Positions 40,501 through 49,861 are shown, numbered from the stretch's first letter. The stretch is DNA of 64,000 bases from Rhizobium sp. (GCA_019459285.1 JAIBEL010000052.1:60306-124305); one strand, 5' to 3'. The notes: generated from the letters alone by a model not told the origin. Numbers and translations are program-made.

Positions 40501-40691
40501 TCATCCTGGGCGTGATGCCGCTCGCCATCTCGACCGGCGCCGGTGCAGCCGGCCGTCACGCGGTGGGAACCGGCGTGGTCGGCGGCATGATCGCCGCCAC
40601 GCTGCTGGCCATTTTCCTGGTACCGGTGTTTTTCGTGGTGATCCGGAAACGCTTCCCCACCAAGCCTCGGGAGGAAACGAAACATGACTGA
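37590..40691 (+). CDS. RND efflux inner-membrane pump (HAE1, AcrB/MexB type)
   Basis: 1033 residues, usual length of AcrB-type pumps. The N-terminus MARFFIHRPIFAWVIAILIL is typical. TM4 has the proton-relay pair in GVLVDDAIVVVENVERIM. Two large periplasmic loops and 12 helices are recognisable. Uses the proton gradient to export hydrophobic or amphipathic toxic compounds; the specific substrates are unknown. Overlaps the outer-membrane factor gene by 8 nt. Confidence 0.97.
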   Translation: MARFFIHRPIFAWVIAILILLVGGIALKNLPVAQYPPVAAPQIAFNVTYPGASAQVVEDTVIKLIEQQMNGIEHLLYMEASSELGAGTLTLTFEPGTNVDISSVEAQNRYKRVEARLPEDVRRLGVPVTKPQRNYLMFVAIFSKDGKRNATDLSSYAAANVLDPLLRVPGVGEAILFGSEYSMRIWLKPEQLTAYGLTPADVKTALQAQNVQLATGELNQAPASPGAQVNAVIVTRGRLKTPEEFGNVVVRALPNGATVKVKDVARVELGAESYDRYARMNGQPIAAIAIRVAPGANALDVAKSVKSRMTELARFFPQGVDWAVPYDTSRFVEISIFEVVKTLGEAMILVFIVMYVFLGHWRTTLIPAVVVPVALAGATAGLYAFGFSINVLTLFAMVLAIGVLVDDAIVVVENVERIMREERLSPLAATVKAMDQILGAILGISVVLSAVFMPMLFFGGSVGAIYRQFAATLILTMAFSVLMALSLTPAMCATLLKPGEAEEDEKRGFNRFFGKVTTRYHGLTARILARSGRWMVIYLAIVIAAGWLFAKLPGSFLPDEDQGYFITLVQLPGGATQERTVKVLSQVEQFYLKQPEVERVIGVVGFSFFGRGQNAALVFTRLKDWDERKGPEHSAQGVIGRAMGNFMRIKEAVIFAVNPPPIPELGAVGGFDFRLLDRSGQGREALMDVRNMVLGMAGQDKRLTGVRPEGQEPGPQVFLDIDREKAQALQIDMANLNDTLSSAIGVSYVNDFVRDGRILRVQMQADADLRKTPDDLLKLPIRNRLGDIVLLGEIAKPKWIVGLPKLDRYNGNPSMKIAGTPAPGHSTGEAMQAMEEIAAKLPPGFGFAWSGTSFEERLAGAQAPILFALSLLVVFLALAALYESWAIPFSVILVVPLGILGAVLAVYLRGLPNDVFFKVGLIAIIGLSAKNAILIIEFARQLHDEGMDLVSATLEACRLRLRPILMTSFAFILGVMPLAISTGAGAAGRHAVGTGVVGGMIAATLLAIFLVPVFFVVIRKRFPTKPREETKHD

Positions 40692-42096
40692 ACGCAAATT
40701 TGAATCCGGGCACGTGTCCCGCGCATTCCAGGGCGTAACGCTCGTCACGCTGGCATGGCTGACGGGCTGTTCGCAGATCCCGGCCTACCAGCGGCCCGCC
40801 GCGCCTGTTCCGCAGCAGTTCGTCGCGGACATGCCGGCAACGGATGCAACGGCCCTGCCTGACTGGCAGGCCTACTTCCCCGATCCGGCGCTGCATATGC
40901 TGATCGAGGCGGCACTCGCCAACAACCGCGACATGCGAATCGCTCTGGCACGCGTCGAGGAGGCGCGCGCCCTGGCGGGCGTCGCCCGGGCCGACCGTTT
41001 TCCGACGCTACAGGCCCAGGCGAATGCCAACCGCACCCGGACGCCGGCCGATCTCTCCGGCGTCGGCGTGGCGCGCACCACCAGCCGCTACGACGTTGGC
41101 CTGGGCGTGACCGCGTTCGAGCTCGACTTCTGGGGCCGGGTGGCGGCGCTGAACGAGGCCGCCAGGGCCCAGTATCTGGCGAGCGATGAAGCGGCCAGAA
41201 GCTTCCGTGTCAGCCTCATCGGCGATGTCGCCGGCACCTGGTATCAGCTTATCGAACTCACCGAACGCACGCAGCTTGCCGACGACACGCTGAAAACCCG
41301 CGAGGACAGCCTGACCCTCATCCGCAAGCGGGGCGAGGCCGGTCTGGCGACCGATCTCGACGTGCTGGCTGCCGACAGCCTGGTCGAATCGGTGCGTGCC
41401 CAATGGGCGGACCTGAAGCGCCAGCGCGCGCAAACGGAAAACGCCCTGCGCCTGCTGACCGGCATGGCCGTTCCGCTCCCCGAGACCCCCGGAGCAACGA
41501 ACCAGACGGTTCTGACGGGGCTGGCGCCCGGCCTGCCCTCGGACGTGCTGTTGCGGCGCCCCGACGTGCGTGCCGCCGAGCAGCGGCTGATCGCAAGCAA
41601 TGCCAATGTGGGCGTCGCCCGTGCCGCCTTCTTCCCCCGTATCGCGTTGACCGGCAACCTCGGCACCGCCAGCAGCGCACTGTCCGGCCTGTTCGATGCC
41701 GGCAGCCAGGCCTGGCTGTTCCAGCCGATCCTGACGCTGCCCCTGTTCGACGCCGGCCGCAACCGGGCCAACCTGGAAGTGGCGGAAGCGCGCAAGGTGC
41801 AGGCGGTGGCCGATTACGAGAAAACCATCCAGCAGGCATTCCGCGAAGTCGCCGACGCGTTGGCTGCCCGTACCACCTATGCCGAGCAACTGCGCGCACA
41901 GGAAGCCAACCTGCGCGCCATCAATGCCCGGCTGGAACGGGTGAAAGCCCGTGAGCGGGCCGGAATCGCCAATTATCTCGAAGTGCTGGATGCCAGCCGC
42001 GAGGCCTTCAGCACCGAACAGGCCCTGGTCACGTCCCGGTTGCAGGTGCTCAGTGCCCAGGTCACGCTCTACAAGGCACTGGGGGGCGGTGCCTGA
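40684..42096 (+). CDS. Outer-membrane efflux lipoprotein (OprM/NodT family)
   Basis: 470 residues. Lipobox WLTGC near residue 23-27, and two OEP repeats with long helices ending VTLYKALGGG, the classic family end. Forms the trimeric outer-membrane channel of the tripartite pump encoded just upstream. Last gene of the operon. Confidence 0.95.
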   Translation: MTERKFESGHVSRAFQGVTLVTLAWLTGCSQIPAYQRPAAPVPQQFVADMPATDATALPDWQAYFPDPALHMLIEAALANNRDMRIALARVEEARALAGVARADRFPTLQAQANANRTRTPADLSGVGVARTTSRYDVGLGVTAFELDFWGRVAALNEAARAQYLASDEAARSFRVSLIGDVAGTWYQLIELTERTQLADDTLKTREDSLTLIRKRGEAGLATDLDVLAADSLVESVRAQWADLKRQRAQTENALRLLTGMAVPLPETPGATNQTVLTGLAPGLPSDVLLRRPDVRAAEQRLIASNANVGVARAAFFPRIALTGNLGTASSALSGLFDAGSQAWLFQPILTLPLFDAGRNRANLEVAEARKVQAVADYEKTIQQAFREVADALAARTTYAEQLRAQEANLRAINARLERVKARERAGIANYLEVLDASREAFSTEQALVTSRLQVLSAQVTLYKALGGGA

Positions 42097-42186
42097 CGGG
42101 CCGCGCAGCAGAATTGCCCCATGAACCGTACGGATTTGCCGGCGGCCAATGCGTCTAGAATGGCGCTTTTCGCTCAGGAGCAAAGC

Positions 42187-42438
42187 ATGTCCGAACCCGT
42201 TGTGTATGACCGCAATCCCGCCGAACTCGAACTCGAACCGGGCGAGTACTGGTGGTGCTCGTGCGGCCGCTCGATGACGCAGCCGTTCTGCGACGGCTCG
42301 CACGAAGGCACGGGGCTGGAGCCGATGCCGTTCGTCGTCGGGGAAAAGACCACGGTTTGGCTGTGCAACTGCAAGCACAGCAAGGACAAACCGTTCTGCG
42401 ACGGAAGCCACAACGACCTGCCCGACGATATCTTCTGA
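42187..42438 (+). CDS. Double CDGSH iron-sulfur protein
   Basis: 83 residues with two CDGSH motifs: CSCGRSMTQPFCDGSH (near 20-35) and CNCKHSKDKPFCDGSH (near 59-74). Each can hold a [2Fe-2S] cluster with three Cys and one His. Bacterial members may act in Fe-S or redox homeostasis. The start at 42187 follows AGGAG; an in-frame ATG at 42121 would add 22 residues without a ribosome site. Confidence 0.92.
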   Translation: MSEPVVYDRNPAELELEPGEYWWCSCGRSMTQPFCDGSHEGTGLEPMPFVVGEKTTVWLCNCKHSKDKPFCDGSHNDLPDDIF

Positions 42439-42454
42439 ACCGGCCGAACCCGCC

Positions 42455-43057
42455 ATGGACGTTCTGCCTGAAAACGTGCTCGACTTCTGGTTCGGCCCGC
42501 CCGGCAGCGCGGCCGAGGTCGCCGGACGGAAAAACACGCTGTGGTTCGGAAAATCGCCCGAAAACGACCGGGCGGTGATCGACCGCTTTGCCGCCACGCT
42601 GGTCGACGCGACAGCAGGCCGGCTGGACCATTGGACATCCACCCCGCGCACGCGCCTGGCACTGGTGATCGTGGTCGACCAGTTTCCGCACCATATCCAT
42701 CGCGACCAGCCGCAGGCCTTTGCCACGGATCCCCAGGCACTGGCCTTGAGCCTGGACGCGCTCGCGGCCGGCGAAGACTGGCAGCTTGCGCCGATCGAAC
42801 GCGTGTTCCTGTATCTGCCGCTGGAACATGCCGAGTCGCTGGCCATGCAGGACCGATCCGTGGCACTGTATGAAACCCTGGCGAACGAAGCTGCGGCCGA
42901 CGAACGCATGCTGTTCGACAATTTCCTGGACTACGCGCGCAAACACCGCGACGTGGTGGCGCGCTTCGGCCGCTTTCCGCATCGCAACGCGATCCTGGGC
43001 CGCCCCTCCACCGAAGAAGAACTCGAATTCCTCAAGCAGCCCGGCTCGCGTTTTTAG
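42455..43057 (+). CDS. DUF924 family protein
   Basis: 200 residues, alpha-helical, with the diagnostic LDFWFGP near the N-terminus, DQFPHHIHRDQPQAFATDPQA near 75-95 and RFGRFPHRNAILGR near 171-184. The family has a TPR-like fold and no known function. It starts 16 nt after the CDGSH gene. Confidence 0.9.
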   Translation: MDVLPENVLDFWFGPPGSAAEVAGRKNTLWFGKSPENDRAVIDRFAATLVDATAGRLDHWTSTPRTRLALVIVVDQFPHHIHRDQPQAFATDPQALALSLDALAAGEDWQLAPIERVFLYLPLEHAESLAMQDRSVALYETLANEAAADERMLFDNFLDYARKHRDVVARFGRFPHRNAILGRPSTEEELEFLKQPGSRF

Positions 43058-43125
43058 CAGGTCATTGAGGAGCCGGGCGGCCCGCTCGCGTTAAAATGGC
43101 GGCTTTTGCGCCTTCCGGCCTGCCC

Positions 43126-45180
43126 ATGTCCCGCCAGATCCTCGTCACTTCCGCCCTGCCCTACGCCAACGGCAGCATCCACCTCGGCCACCTGGTCGAA
43201 TACATCCAGACCGACATCTGGGTGCGCTTCCAGAAGATGCGCGGCCACGACTGCCGCTACATGTGCGCCGACGACACCCACGGCACCGCGATCATGCTGC
43301 GCGCGGAGAAGGAAGGCATCACGCCGGAGACGCTGATCCAGCGCGTGTGGGACGAGCATACGCGCGACTTCGCCGGCTTCCACATCGGCTTCGACCATTA
43401 CTACTCGACGCATTCCGACGAGAATCGCGCGCTGGCGTCCAAAATCTTCCTGGCTCTGAAGGACGCCGGGCTAATCGAGGTGAAGACCATCGCCCAGCTA
43501 TACGATCCGGTGAAGAACCTGTTCCTGCCGGACCGTTTCATCAAGGGCGAATGCCCCAAGTGTGGCGCGGCCGACCAGTACGGCGACAACTGTGAGGTCT
43601 GCGGCGCCACCTACAGCCCGACCGAACTGAAGAATCCGGTGTCCGCCGTCTCCGGTGCGACGCCGGTGCACAAGGATTCCGAGCACTACTTCTTCAAGCT
43701 CGGCGACTGCGAGGCCTTCCTGCGCGAGTGGACGACCTCGGGTGCGCTGCAGGCGGAAGCCGCCAACAAGATGCAAGAATGGTTCGCCTCGGGTCTGAAC
43801 AATTGGGACATCAGCCGCGACGCGCCCTACTTCGGCTTCGAAATCCCCGGCGCGCCGGGCAAGTATTTCTATGTCTGGCTGGACGCGCCGGTGGGCTACA
43901 TGGCGAGCTTCGCCCGATACGCAGCGGATAACGGCCTCGACTTCGACGCCTGGTGGGGCGCCGATTCGAAAACCGAACTGGTGCACTTCATCGGCAAGGA
44001 CATCCTCTATTTCCACGCCCTGTTCTGGCCGGCGATGCTGAAGTATTCCGGCCATCGCCTGCCGACCGCGGTCTACGCGCACGGCTTCCTGACCGTCAAC
44101 GGTCAGAAGATGTCGAAATCGCGCGGCACCTTCATCACTGCCGAGAGCTATCTGGCGCAGAAGCTGAATCCGGAGTGGCTGCGCTACTACTACGCAGCCA
44201 AGCTCAACGGCTCGATGGAGGACATCGACCTCAATCTCGACGATTTCGTCGCGCGGGTGAACTCCGACCTCGTCGGCAAGTTCATCAACATCGCCAGTCG
44301 TACCGCCGGTTTCATCCACAAGAACTTCGAGGGCAAGCTTGCCGACGGCGTGGCCAACATCGAATTGATCGGTGCATTCCAGGCCGCGGCCGGCACGATT
44401 GCCACGCATTACGAGGCACGCGACTACGCCAAGGCCCTGCGGGAAATCATGGCCCTGGCCGACCGCGCCAACCAGTATGTCGCCGACGAGAAGCCCTGGG
44501 AACTGGCGAAGAAGCCGGAGGCGGTGTATCGCCTGCATGAAGTCTGCACGGTGGCGCTGAACTGCTTCCGCCTGCTGACCCTTTACCTGAAGCCAGTGCT
44601 GCCGAAACTGGCGGAGCAGGTCGAGGCTTTCCTCAACATTCCGCCACTGGCCTGGGAAGATTCCCAGAGCCTGTTCATCCGCCATCGCATCAACGCCTAT
44701 AACCACCTGATGACCCGTATCGACCCCAAATCCATCGAAGCCATGGTAGCCGCCAACAAACAGAACCTCGAACCCACGCCTGCGCCAGCACCGGCACGCC
44801 ACGCCGAAGCGCAGGTGCACGCCGCGCAGCCGGCAGCAGCCCCTGTTGCCGATACGATCAGCATCAACGACTTCGCCAAGATCGACCTGCGCATCGCGCG
44901 CATCGCCAATGCCGAGCACGTCGAGGGCGCCGACAAGCTGCTGCGGCTGACGCTCGACCTCGGCGAGCTCGGCACGCGCCAAGTGTTCGCCGGCATCAAG
45001 TCAGCCTATGCGCCCGAAACCCTGGTCGGGCGGCTGACCGTGATGGTCGCCAACCTCGCGCCGCGCAAGATGAAGTTCGGCATGAGCGAAGGCATGGTGC
45101 TGGCTGCGTCAGGCGACGCGCCGGGCCTCTTCATCCTGTCGCCGGACAGCGGCGCGCAGCCGGGCATGAAGGTGAAGTAA
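43126..45180 (+). CDS. metG: Methionyl-tRNA synthetase
   Basis: 684 residues. HLGH (19-22), zinc knuckle CPKC...CEVC near 145-165, KMSKS near 335-339, and a C-terminal tRNA-binding OB domain from about 575 that allows dimerisation. TAAAAT at 43092-43097 looks like a -10 box and covers an upstream in-frame ATG (43096), so the start at 43126 is preferred. acyP follows after 4 nt. Confidence 0.97.
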   Translation: MSRQILVTSALPYANGSIHLGHLVEYIQTDIWVRFQKMRGHDCRYMCADDTHGTAIMLRAEKEGITPETLIQRVWDEHTRDFAGFHIGFDHYYSTHSDENRALASKIFLALKDAGLIEVKTIAQLYDPVKNLFLPDRFIKGECPKCGAADQYGDNCEVCGATYSPTELKNPVSAVSGATPVHKDSEHYFFKLGDCEAFLREWTTSGALQAEAANKMQEWFASGLNNWDISRDAPYFGFEIPGAPGKYFYVWLDAPVGYMASFARYAADNGLDFDAWWGADSKTELVHFIGKDILYFHALFWPAMLKYSGHRLPTAVYAHGFLTVNGQKMSKSRGTFITAESYLAQKLNPEWLRYYYAAKLNGSMEDIDLNLDDFVARVNSDLVGKFINIASRTAGFIHKNFEGKLADGVANIELIGAFQAAAGTIATHYEARDYAKALREIMALADRANQYVADEKPWELAKKPEAVYRLHEVCTVALNCFRLLTLYLKPVLPKLAEQVEAFLNIPPLAWEDSQSLFIRHRINAYNHLMTRIDPKSIEAMVAANKQNLEPTPAPAPARHAEAQVHAAQPAAAPVADTISINDFAKIDLRIARIANAEHVEGADKLLRLTLDLGELGTRQVFAGIKSAYAPETLVGRLTVMVANLAPRKMKFGMSEGMVLAASGDAPGLFILSPDSGAQPGMKVK

Positions 45181-45184
45181 AACC

Positions 45185-45454
45185 ATGAAAACGCATCGCC
45201 TGCGTATCCATGGCCGGGTGCAGGGCGTGTGGTTCCGCGAATCGATGCGGATGGAGGCCGAACGTCTGAACGTAGCCGGCTGGGTGCGCAACGCGCCGGA
45301 TGGCACGGTCGAAGCCGTGATCCAGGGACCGGCCTCGGCGGTCGAGGCCATGATCGAATGGGCGCGCAGCGGACCGCCGCTGGCGCGGGTCGACCGGATC
45401 GAGATCGGCGAAGCTGAGGGCGTATACCGCGAATTCCTGAAGCGGACCGACTAG
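45185..45454 (+). CDS. acyP: Acylphosphatase
   Basis: 89 residues. Catalytic pattern [13 protein letters not shown] with Arg in the phosphate loop near residue 18-19, and [12 protein letters not shown] with the catalytic Asn near 37. Hydrolyses acyl phosphates. Four nt after metG, so probably co-transcribed. Confidence 0.94.
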   Translation: MKTHRLRIHGRVQGVWFRESMRMEAERLNVAGWVRNAPDGTVEAVIQGPASAVEAMIEWARSGPPLARVDRIEIGEAEGVYREFLKRTD

Positions 45455-45482
45455 CGGCTGGGCGTCCGCCCGGAACACGGCC

Positions 45483-45585
45483 AAAAAAATGCCCAGCTCA
45501 GTGATGAGCCGGGCAGAGTATCCACCAAAGGAGGAGGATTGGAGGAGACAACACCAACCGCCATTGCGGCGACATCAGTGTTATT
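45483..45585 (-). ncRNA. Candidate small RNA with anti-Shine-Dalgarno tracts
   Basis: On the minus strand, 15 nt past the dnaE terminator, TTGACA (45617-45612) starts a promoter-like region. The predicted RNA of ~100 nt folds into a small hairpin (GCCGC-AATG-GCGGT), a single-stranded stretch with CTCCTCC (45547-45541) and TCCTCCTCCTTT (45538-45527), and a terminator TGCCCGGCTCA-TCAC-TGAGCTGGGCA (45515-45490) followed by seven T. The C/U tracts complement the Shine-Dalgarno consensus, as in trans-acting sRNAs of other proteobacteria. No coding sequence is convincing here. Not identified as a known family. Confidence 0.5.
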
Positions 45586-45599
45586 AGAAGTTTCTAATA
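45582..45599. promoter_or_regulatory. 18-bp perfect palindrome at the small-RNA promoter
   Basis: TATTAGAAGTTTCTAATA: 8-bp arms, 2-bp centre. It overlaps the expected -10 region and start of the candidate minus-strand RNA. The TTAGA/TCTAA halves resemble sites of ArsR-family (BigR-like) repressors, a loose similarity only. Confidence 0.5.
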
Positions 45600-45631
45600 T
45601 TATGTAATTCATGTCAATACTTTGTTAAAAG

Positions 45632-45667
45632 AAAAACCCGGATCGGTACGATTGTTCCATCCGATCC
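45632..45667 (-). terminator. Terminator of dnaE
   Basis: Minus strand GGATCGG (45667-45661), a 14-nt loop, CCGATCC (45646-45640), then GGGTTTTTCTTTT. It starts about 9 nt after the dnaE stop. Confidence 0.85.
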
Positions 45668-45675
45668 CCGACTTT

Positions 45676-48600
45676 TCAGTAAATCACGTTCACCGCCTCG
45701 GGTTTGAGCCAAGTGCCCAAAGACTCCAGCAGGCGGTCATCCAGCCGCACCCGCCAGTCTTCGCCCAGCCGCACCCGACAGCGCGCACTGGGGTTGTGAT
45801 ACTCGATCCACACCGGGCACCCGCCCTCCTGCGCCTTGTAGGGCGCGAGCAATTCCGCCAGCTTGCGCCCGTTCGACTGCCCGTTGCAGGCCAGCCGCAG
45901 CCCCTGGGCAAACCGGGTACGCGCGCCTGCCAGGTCGTAAATCCGCTCCGCCGTCACCCGCACCCCGCCTGAATAGTCATCGCGGTTGACCTTGCCTTCG
46001 ATGACCAGCAGCGCGTCGTCCTTCAGCAGATGGCGGCTCTGCTCGTAGAGTTCGTTGAAGATCACCACTTCGACCTGCGCCGTCGCGTCGTCCAGCAGCA
46101 GGATCAGCATCTTGCCGCGTCGCGTCATCTGGGTCCGCAGCGAAACGGCAATGCCGGCAAGCATGACCAGGTCGCGCGAAGGCTCCAGGCTGTCGAGTTG
46201 GCGTTTGGCAAAGCTCGACACCTCGGACAGGTACGAGGTGAAGGGATGGCCGCTGAAGAAATAGCCGAGCGCGGACTTCTCCTGCAGCAGCTTTTCCTGC
46301 TCGGGCCAGACCGGCACGTCGATCAGGTCTTCGCCGCCCCCGTCGAGCGCCTCGCCGAACAGGCCGACCTGGCCGCCGCTGCGCGCGGCGCGGTCGGCGG
46401 TTTCCAGCGCCGCGCCGACCGAGGCCATGAGGCTGGCACGATGACCGTTGATGGCATCGAACGCGCCTGCCTTCACCAGCGCCTCCAGCACGCGGCGGTT
46501 GAGATAGCGCTTGTCCACGCGACGCGCCAGGTCGAACAGGCCCTTGTAGGGGCCGTTGGCCTCCCGCTCGGCGACAATCGCGCCGATTGCCGCCTCGCCG
46601 CTGCCCTTGATCGCGCCCAGACCGTAGCGGATCTCGGTTTGGCTGACCGGCTCGAAGCGGTAGCCCGACAGGTTGATGTCGGGCGGCAGCATGGTCAGGC
46701 CGTTGGCGCGGCAGTCCTCGTAGAACACGCGCACCTTGTCGGTATCGGACATTTCCGACGACATCGTCGCCGCCATGAATTCGGCCGGGTAGTAAGCCTT
46801 GAGCCAGGCGGTGTGGTAGGCCACCAGCGCGTAGGCCGCCGAGTGCGACTTGTTGAAGCCGTACTCGGCGAACTTCTCCATCAGGTCGAACAGGCGCTCG
46901 GCGACCTTGGTGTCGGCCCCGCGCTGGGCGGCGCCGGCAAGGAAGATCTCGCGCTGCTTGGCCATTTCCTCGGGCTTCTTCTTGCCCATCGCGCGCCGCA
47001 GCAGGTCGGCGGCGCCGAGGCTGTAACCCGCCAGGATCTGCGCCACCAGCATCACCTGCTCCTGGTAGACGATGATGCCGTAGGTCGATTTCAGCACCGG
47101 CTCAAGATCGGGATGGAAATACTCGGGCTTCTGCTTGCCCTGCTTGCGCGCGATGAAGTCGTCGACCATGCCGGAGCCGAGCGGGCCCGGCCGGTTCAGC
47201 GCCATCAGCGCGATGATGTCCTCGAAGCAGTCGCCCTTCAGCTTCTTTTCCAGGTCCTTGGCCGAGCGCGATTCGGACTGGAACACCGCGGTGGTGTTGC
47301 CGTCGGCAAACAGTTTGTAGACCGCCCGATCGTCGAGGGGCAGGTCTTCCAGCCGGAAATTCTCCCGCCCCGGATGGCGCTGCACGAAACGCACCGCCTC
47401 GGCGAGGATGGTCAGCGTGCGCAGGCCGAGGAAGTCGAACTTGACCAGGCCGATCGCCTCGACGTCGTCCTTGTCGAACTGCGACACCGCGGCGTCCGAG
47501 CCTTCGGCCTGGTACAGCGGGCAGAAATCGGTCAGCCGGCCCGGCGCGATCAGCACGCCGCCCGCGTGCATGCCGACGTTGCGCGTGATGCCCTCGAGTT
47601 TTTCCGCCAGCGGCAGCAGTTCGGCGAGTTCTTCCTCGTTGCGGGCACGCTCGTCGATCTGCGGTTCCTTTTCGCGCGCCTCGGCCAGCGAGATGCCCAG
47701 TTCGTTGGGCACCAGCTTGACGAATTTGTCGACGAACAGGTACGGCAGGTCGAGCACGCGTCCGACGTCGCGCAGCACCGCCTTGGCCGCCATCGTGCCG
47801 AAAGTAGCGATCTGCGACACCGCCGCATGGCCATACCGCTCCTTCACATATTGGATCACGCGGTCGCGCCCGTCCTGGCAGAAGTCGATGTCGAAGTCGG
47901 GCATCGACACCCGCTCGGGATTGAGGAAGCGCTCGAACAGCAGGTCGTAGGCCAGCGGATCGAGGTCGGTGATGCGCAGGCTGTAGGCGACTAGCGAGCC
48001 GGCGCCGGAACCCCGCCCCGGCCCCACCGGCACGCCATTGTTCTTGGCCCAGTTGATGAAGTCCGCCACGATCAGGAAGTAACCCGGGAAGCCCATCTGG
48101 ATGATGGTGCCGAGCTCGAACTCCAGCCGCTCGACGTACTCGGGCAGCCTGGCCGCGCGTTCAACCTCGTCGGGATAGAGGTGCGCCATGCGTTCGTGCA
48201 GTCCCTCGAAGGAACGCTGCCGCATGTAGTCATCGAGGCTCATGCCATTCGGCGTCGGGAAATCGGGCAGCCTGCTCTTGCCGAGTTCCAGCGTCAGGTT
48301 GCAGCGCTTGGCGATTTCGACGCTGTTGGCCAGGGCTTCCGGCAGGTCGGCAAACAGTTCCGCCATCTCGTCCGGCGTCTTGAAGTACTGCTCGGCGGTG
48401 AACAGCCGCGGCCGGCGTGGATCGCCCAGCATCATGCCCTCGGCGATGCAGACGCGCGCCTCGTGCGCCTTGAAATCGTCCGGCGCGATGAACTGGATCG
48501 GATGCGTGGCGACTGCGGGCAGGTTCAACGCCGCACCGATGTCGAGCAGGCCGTCGATCAGGCGTTCGGTGTGCGGCTGGCCGAAGCGCTGCAGCTCCAG

Positions 48601-49101
48601 GTAATAGCGGCCCGGGAACAGTTCGGCCCAGGCTTCCGCTGCGGTGCGCGCAGCGTCAGGCTTGTCGTCGAGGATGGCCTGCGCGACGTTACCCAGGTCG
48701 CCACCCGACAAGGCCAGCAGGCCGTCGGTGCCTTCGACCAGCCAGGCGGGATCGATCTCGGCACGGCCGCGATGGACATTCTCCTGATAGGCACGCGTGA
48801 GCAGTTCGCACAGGCGGCGATACCCTTCGCGGTGCTGCACCAGCAGCAGCAGGCGGGAGGGCCGGTTTCTATCCGTGGCGTTGGTCACCCACACGTCGCA
48901 GCCAAATATGGGTTTGATCCCGGCCCCCCGGGCCGTTCGATAGAACTTCACCCAGCCGAACGTATTGGACAAATCGGAGAGGCCCAGCGCCGGCATCGCA
49001 ACACCCTTCGCTCTCTTGACCGCGTCGGCCACCCGCACCAGACCATCGGTGACGGAATACTCGGTATGCAAGCGGAGGTGGATGAAACGCGGGTCGGTCA
49101 T
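45676..49101 (-). CDS. dnaE: DNA polymerase III alpha subunit
   Basis: 1141 residues (E. coli 1160). PHP domain at the start (HLRLHTEYSVTDGL), palm with catalytic PDFDIDFCQD near 392-401, and C-terminal OB and tau-binding domains. Replicative polymerase core. The start at 49101 (MTDPRFIHLRLH) matches the family; the frame extends 7 codons upstream. A terminator for efp and one copy of the structured repeat lie upstream. Confidence 0.97.
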   Translation of the reverse strand: MTDPRFIHLRLHTEYSVTDGLVRVADAVKRAKGVAMPALGLSDLSNTFGWVKFYRTARGAGIKPIFGCDVWVTNATDRNRPSRLLLLVQHREGYRRLCELLTRAYQENVHRGRAEIDPAWLVEGTDGLLALSGGDLGNVAQAILDDKPDAARTAAEAWAELFPGRYYLELQRFGQPHTERLIDGLLDIGAALNLPAVATHPIQFIAPDDFKAHEARVCIAEGMMLGDPRRPRLFTAEQYFKTPDEMAELFADLPEALANSVEIAKRCNLTLELGKSRLPDFPTPNGMSLDDYMRQRSFEGLHERMAHLYPDEVERAARLPEYVERLEFELGTIIQMGFPGYFLIVADFINWAKNNGVPVGPGRGSGAGSLVAYSLRITDLDPLAYDLLFERFLNPERVSMPDFDIDFCQDGRDRVIQYVKERYGHAAVSQIATFGTMAAKAVLRDVGRVLDLPYLFVDKFVKLVPNELGISLAEAREKEPQIDERARNEEELAELLPLAEKLEGITRNVGMHAGGVLIAPGRLTDFCPLYQAEGSDAAVSQFDKDDVEAIGLVKFDFLGLRTLTILAEAVRFVQRHPGRENFRLEDLPLDDRAVYKLFADGNTTAVFQSESRSAKDLEKKLKGDCFEDIIALMALNRPGPLGSGMVDDFIARKQGKQKPEYFHPDLEPVLKSTYGIIVYQEQVMLVAQILAGYSLGAADLLRRAMGKKKPEEMAKQREIFLAGAAQRGADTKVAERLFDLMEKFAEYGFNKSHSAAYALVAYHTAWLKAYYPAEFMAATMSSEMSDTDKVRVFYEDCRANGLTMLPPDINLSGYRFEPVSQTEIRYGLGAIKGSGEAAIGAIVAEREANGPYKGLFDLARRVDKRYLNRRVLEALVKAGAFDAINGHRASLMASVGAALETADRAARSGGQVGLFGEALDGGGEDLIDVPVWPEQEKLLQEKSALGYFFSGHPFTSYLSEVSSFAKRQLDSLEPSRDLVMLAGIAVSLRTQMTRRGKMLILLLDDATAQVEVVIFNELYEQSRHLLKDDALLVIEGKVNRDDYSGGVRVTAERIYDLAGARTRFAQGLRLACNGQSNGRKLAELLAPYKAQEGGCPVWIEYHNPSARCRVRLGEDWRVRLDDRLLESLGTWLKPEAVNVIY

Positions 49102-49159
49102 GGGGCGAAAGCGGAGAAGCAAGCCGCTATTTTAACGCCGCTGAACGGGCGACCAAAAA

Positions 49160-49187
49160 CAAAAGGCAGCCGAAGCTGCCTTTTGTT
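49160..49187 (-). terminator. Terminator of efp
   Basis: Minus strand CAAAAGGCAGC, loop TTCG, GCTGCCTTTTG followed by TTTTTGG. It separates efp from dnaE. Confidence 0.88.
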
Positions 49188-49199
49188 GGAACAAGAATC

Positions 49200-49280
49200 G
49201 AATCCACCCGCAAGCACCCTAAAGGGCATCAAGGGCAGGCCGTGGTTGTAAAACCGATTAATCGGCAACAACCACGCTCA
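49200..49280 (-). repeat. Structured intergenic repeat, copy B
   Basis: Read on the minus strand it begins at the efp stop (TGAGCGTGGTTG). Outer stem CGTGGTTGT / ACAACCACG (49276-49268 and 49249-49241), inner stem CCGAT / ATCGG, then GGCCTGCCC and a CCCTTTAGGG hairpin. It matches copy A (17637-17710) in both stems, the 18-nt loop length and the following GGCCT, with one co-varying base pair (C-G in A, T-A in B). Confidence 0.6.
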
Positions 49281-49838
49281 GTTTGCGCGGCGCTTGAATT
49301 CGTTGGTGCGGGTATCGATCTCGATCATGTCGCCGATGTCGACGAATGCGGCCACCGGCAGTTCGAATCCGGTCGGCTTGATGCGCGCGGGCTTCATCAC
49401 CTTGCCCGAGGTATCGCCGCGCACGGCAGGCTCGGTGTATTCGACTTCGCGGATGACCGTGGTGGGCATTTCAACCGAAATCGCCTTGCCTTCATAGAAC
49501 ACCACTTCCAGCGGCATGCCATCATCCAGATAGTTCAGCGCGTCGCCGAGGTTGTCGGCTTCGATCTCATACTGGTTGTAATCGCTGTCCATGAACACAT
49601 ACAGCGGATCGGCGAAGTAGGAATAGGTGCATTCCTTGCGGTCGAGGGTGACGGTGTCGAACTTGTCGTCGGCACGGTAGACCGATTCGGTACCGGCCCC
49701 GGTCAACAGGTTCTTCAGTTTCATCTTGACGACGGATGAGTTGCGGCCCGATTTCGAGAATTCGGCCTTTTGCACCACCATCGGGTCTTTGCCTATCATC
49801 ACGACGTTGCCGGCGCGGAGTTCCTGTGCGATTTTCAT
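49278..49838 (-). CDS. efp: Elongation factor P, arginine (EarP) type
   Basis: 186 residues. Relieves ribosome stalling at polyproline. The residue to be modified is Arg32 in the loop SKSGRNSS, not Lys, which marks the subfamily rhamnosylated by EarP. The earP gene follows upstream on the same strand (23 nt), so substrate and modifying enzyme are paired. Start at 49838 ([10 protein letters not shown]) fits the family; the open frame upstream has no family similarity. Confidence 0.96.
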   Translation of the reverse strand: MKIAQELRAGNVVMIGKDPMVVQKAEFSKSGRNSSVVKMKLKNLLTGAGTESVYRADDKFDTVTLDRKECTYSYFADPLYVFMDSDYNQYEIEADNLGDALNYLDDGMPLEVVFYEGKAISVEMPTTVIREVEYTEPAVRGDTSGKVMKPARIKPTGFELPVAAFVDIGDMIEIDTRTNEFKRRAN

Positions 49839-49861
49839 GGGTGTGTCCTGCTGCGAGAGCG

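Noticed and set aside
45538..45608. 22-codon plus-strand ORF with TTG start behind AAAGGAGGAGG
   Set aside because: No similarity, rare start codon and poor spacing; the T-run of the adjacent hairpin favours a minus-strand transcript.
46030..47994. 654-codon plus-strand frame opposite dnaE
   Set aside because: It mirrors dnaE codons in a GC-rich genome, is rich in H, R, Q and D without any domain, and has no ribosome site.
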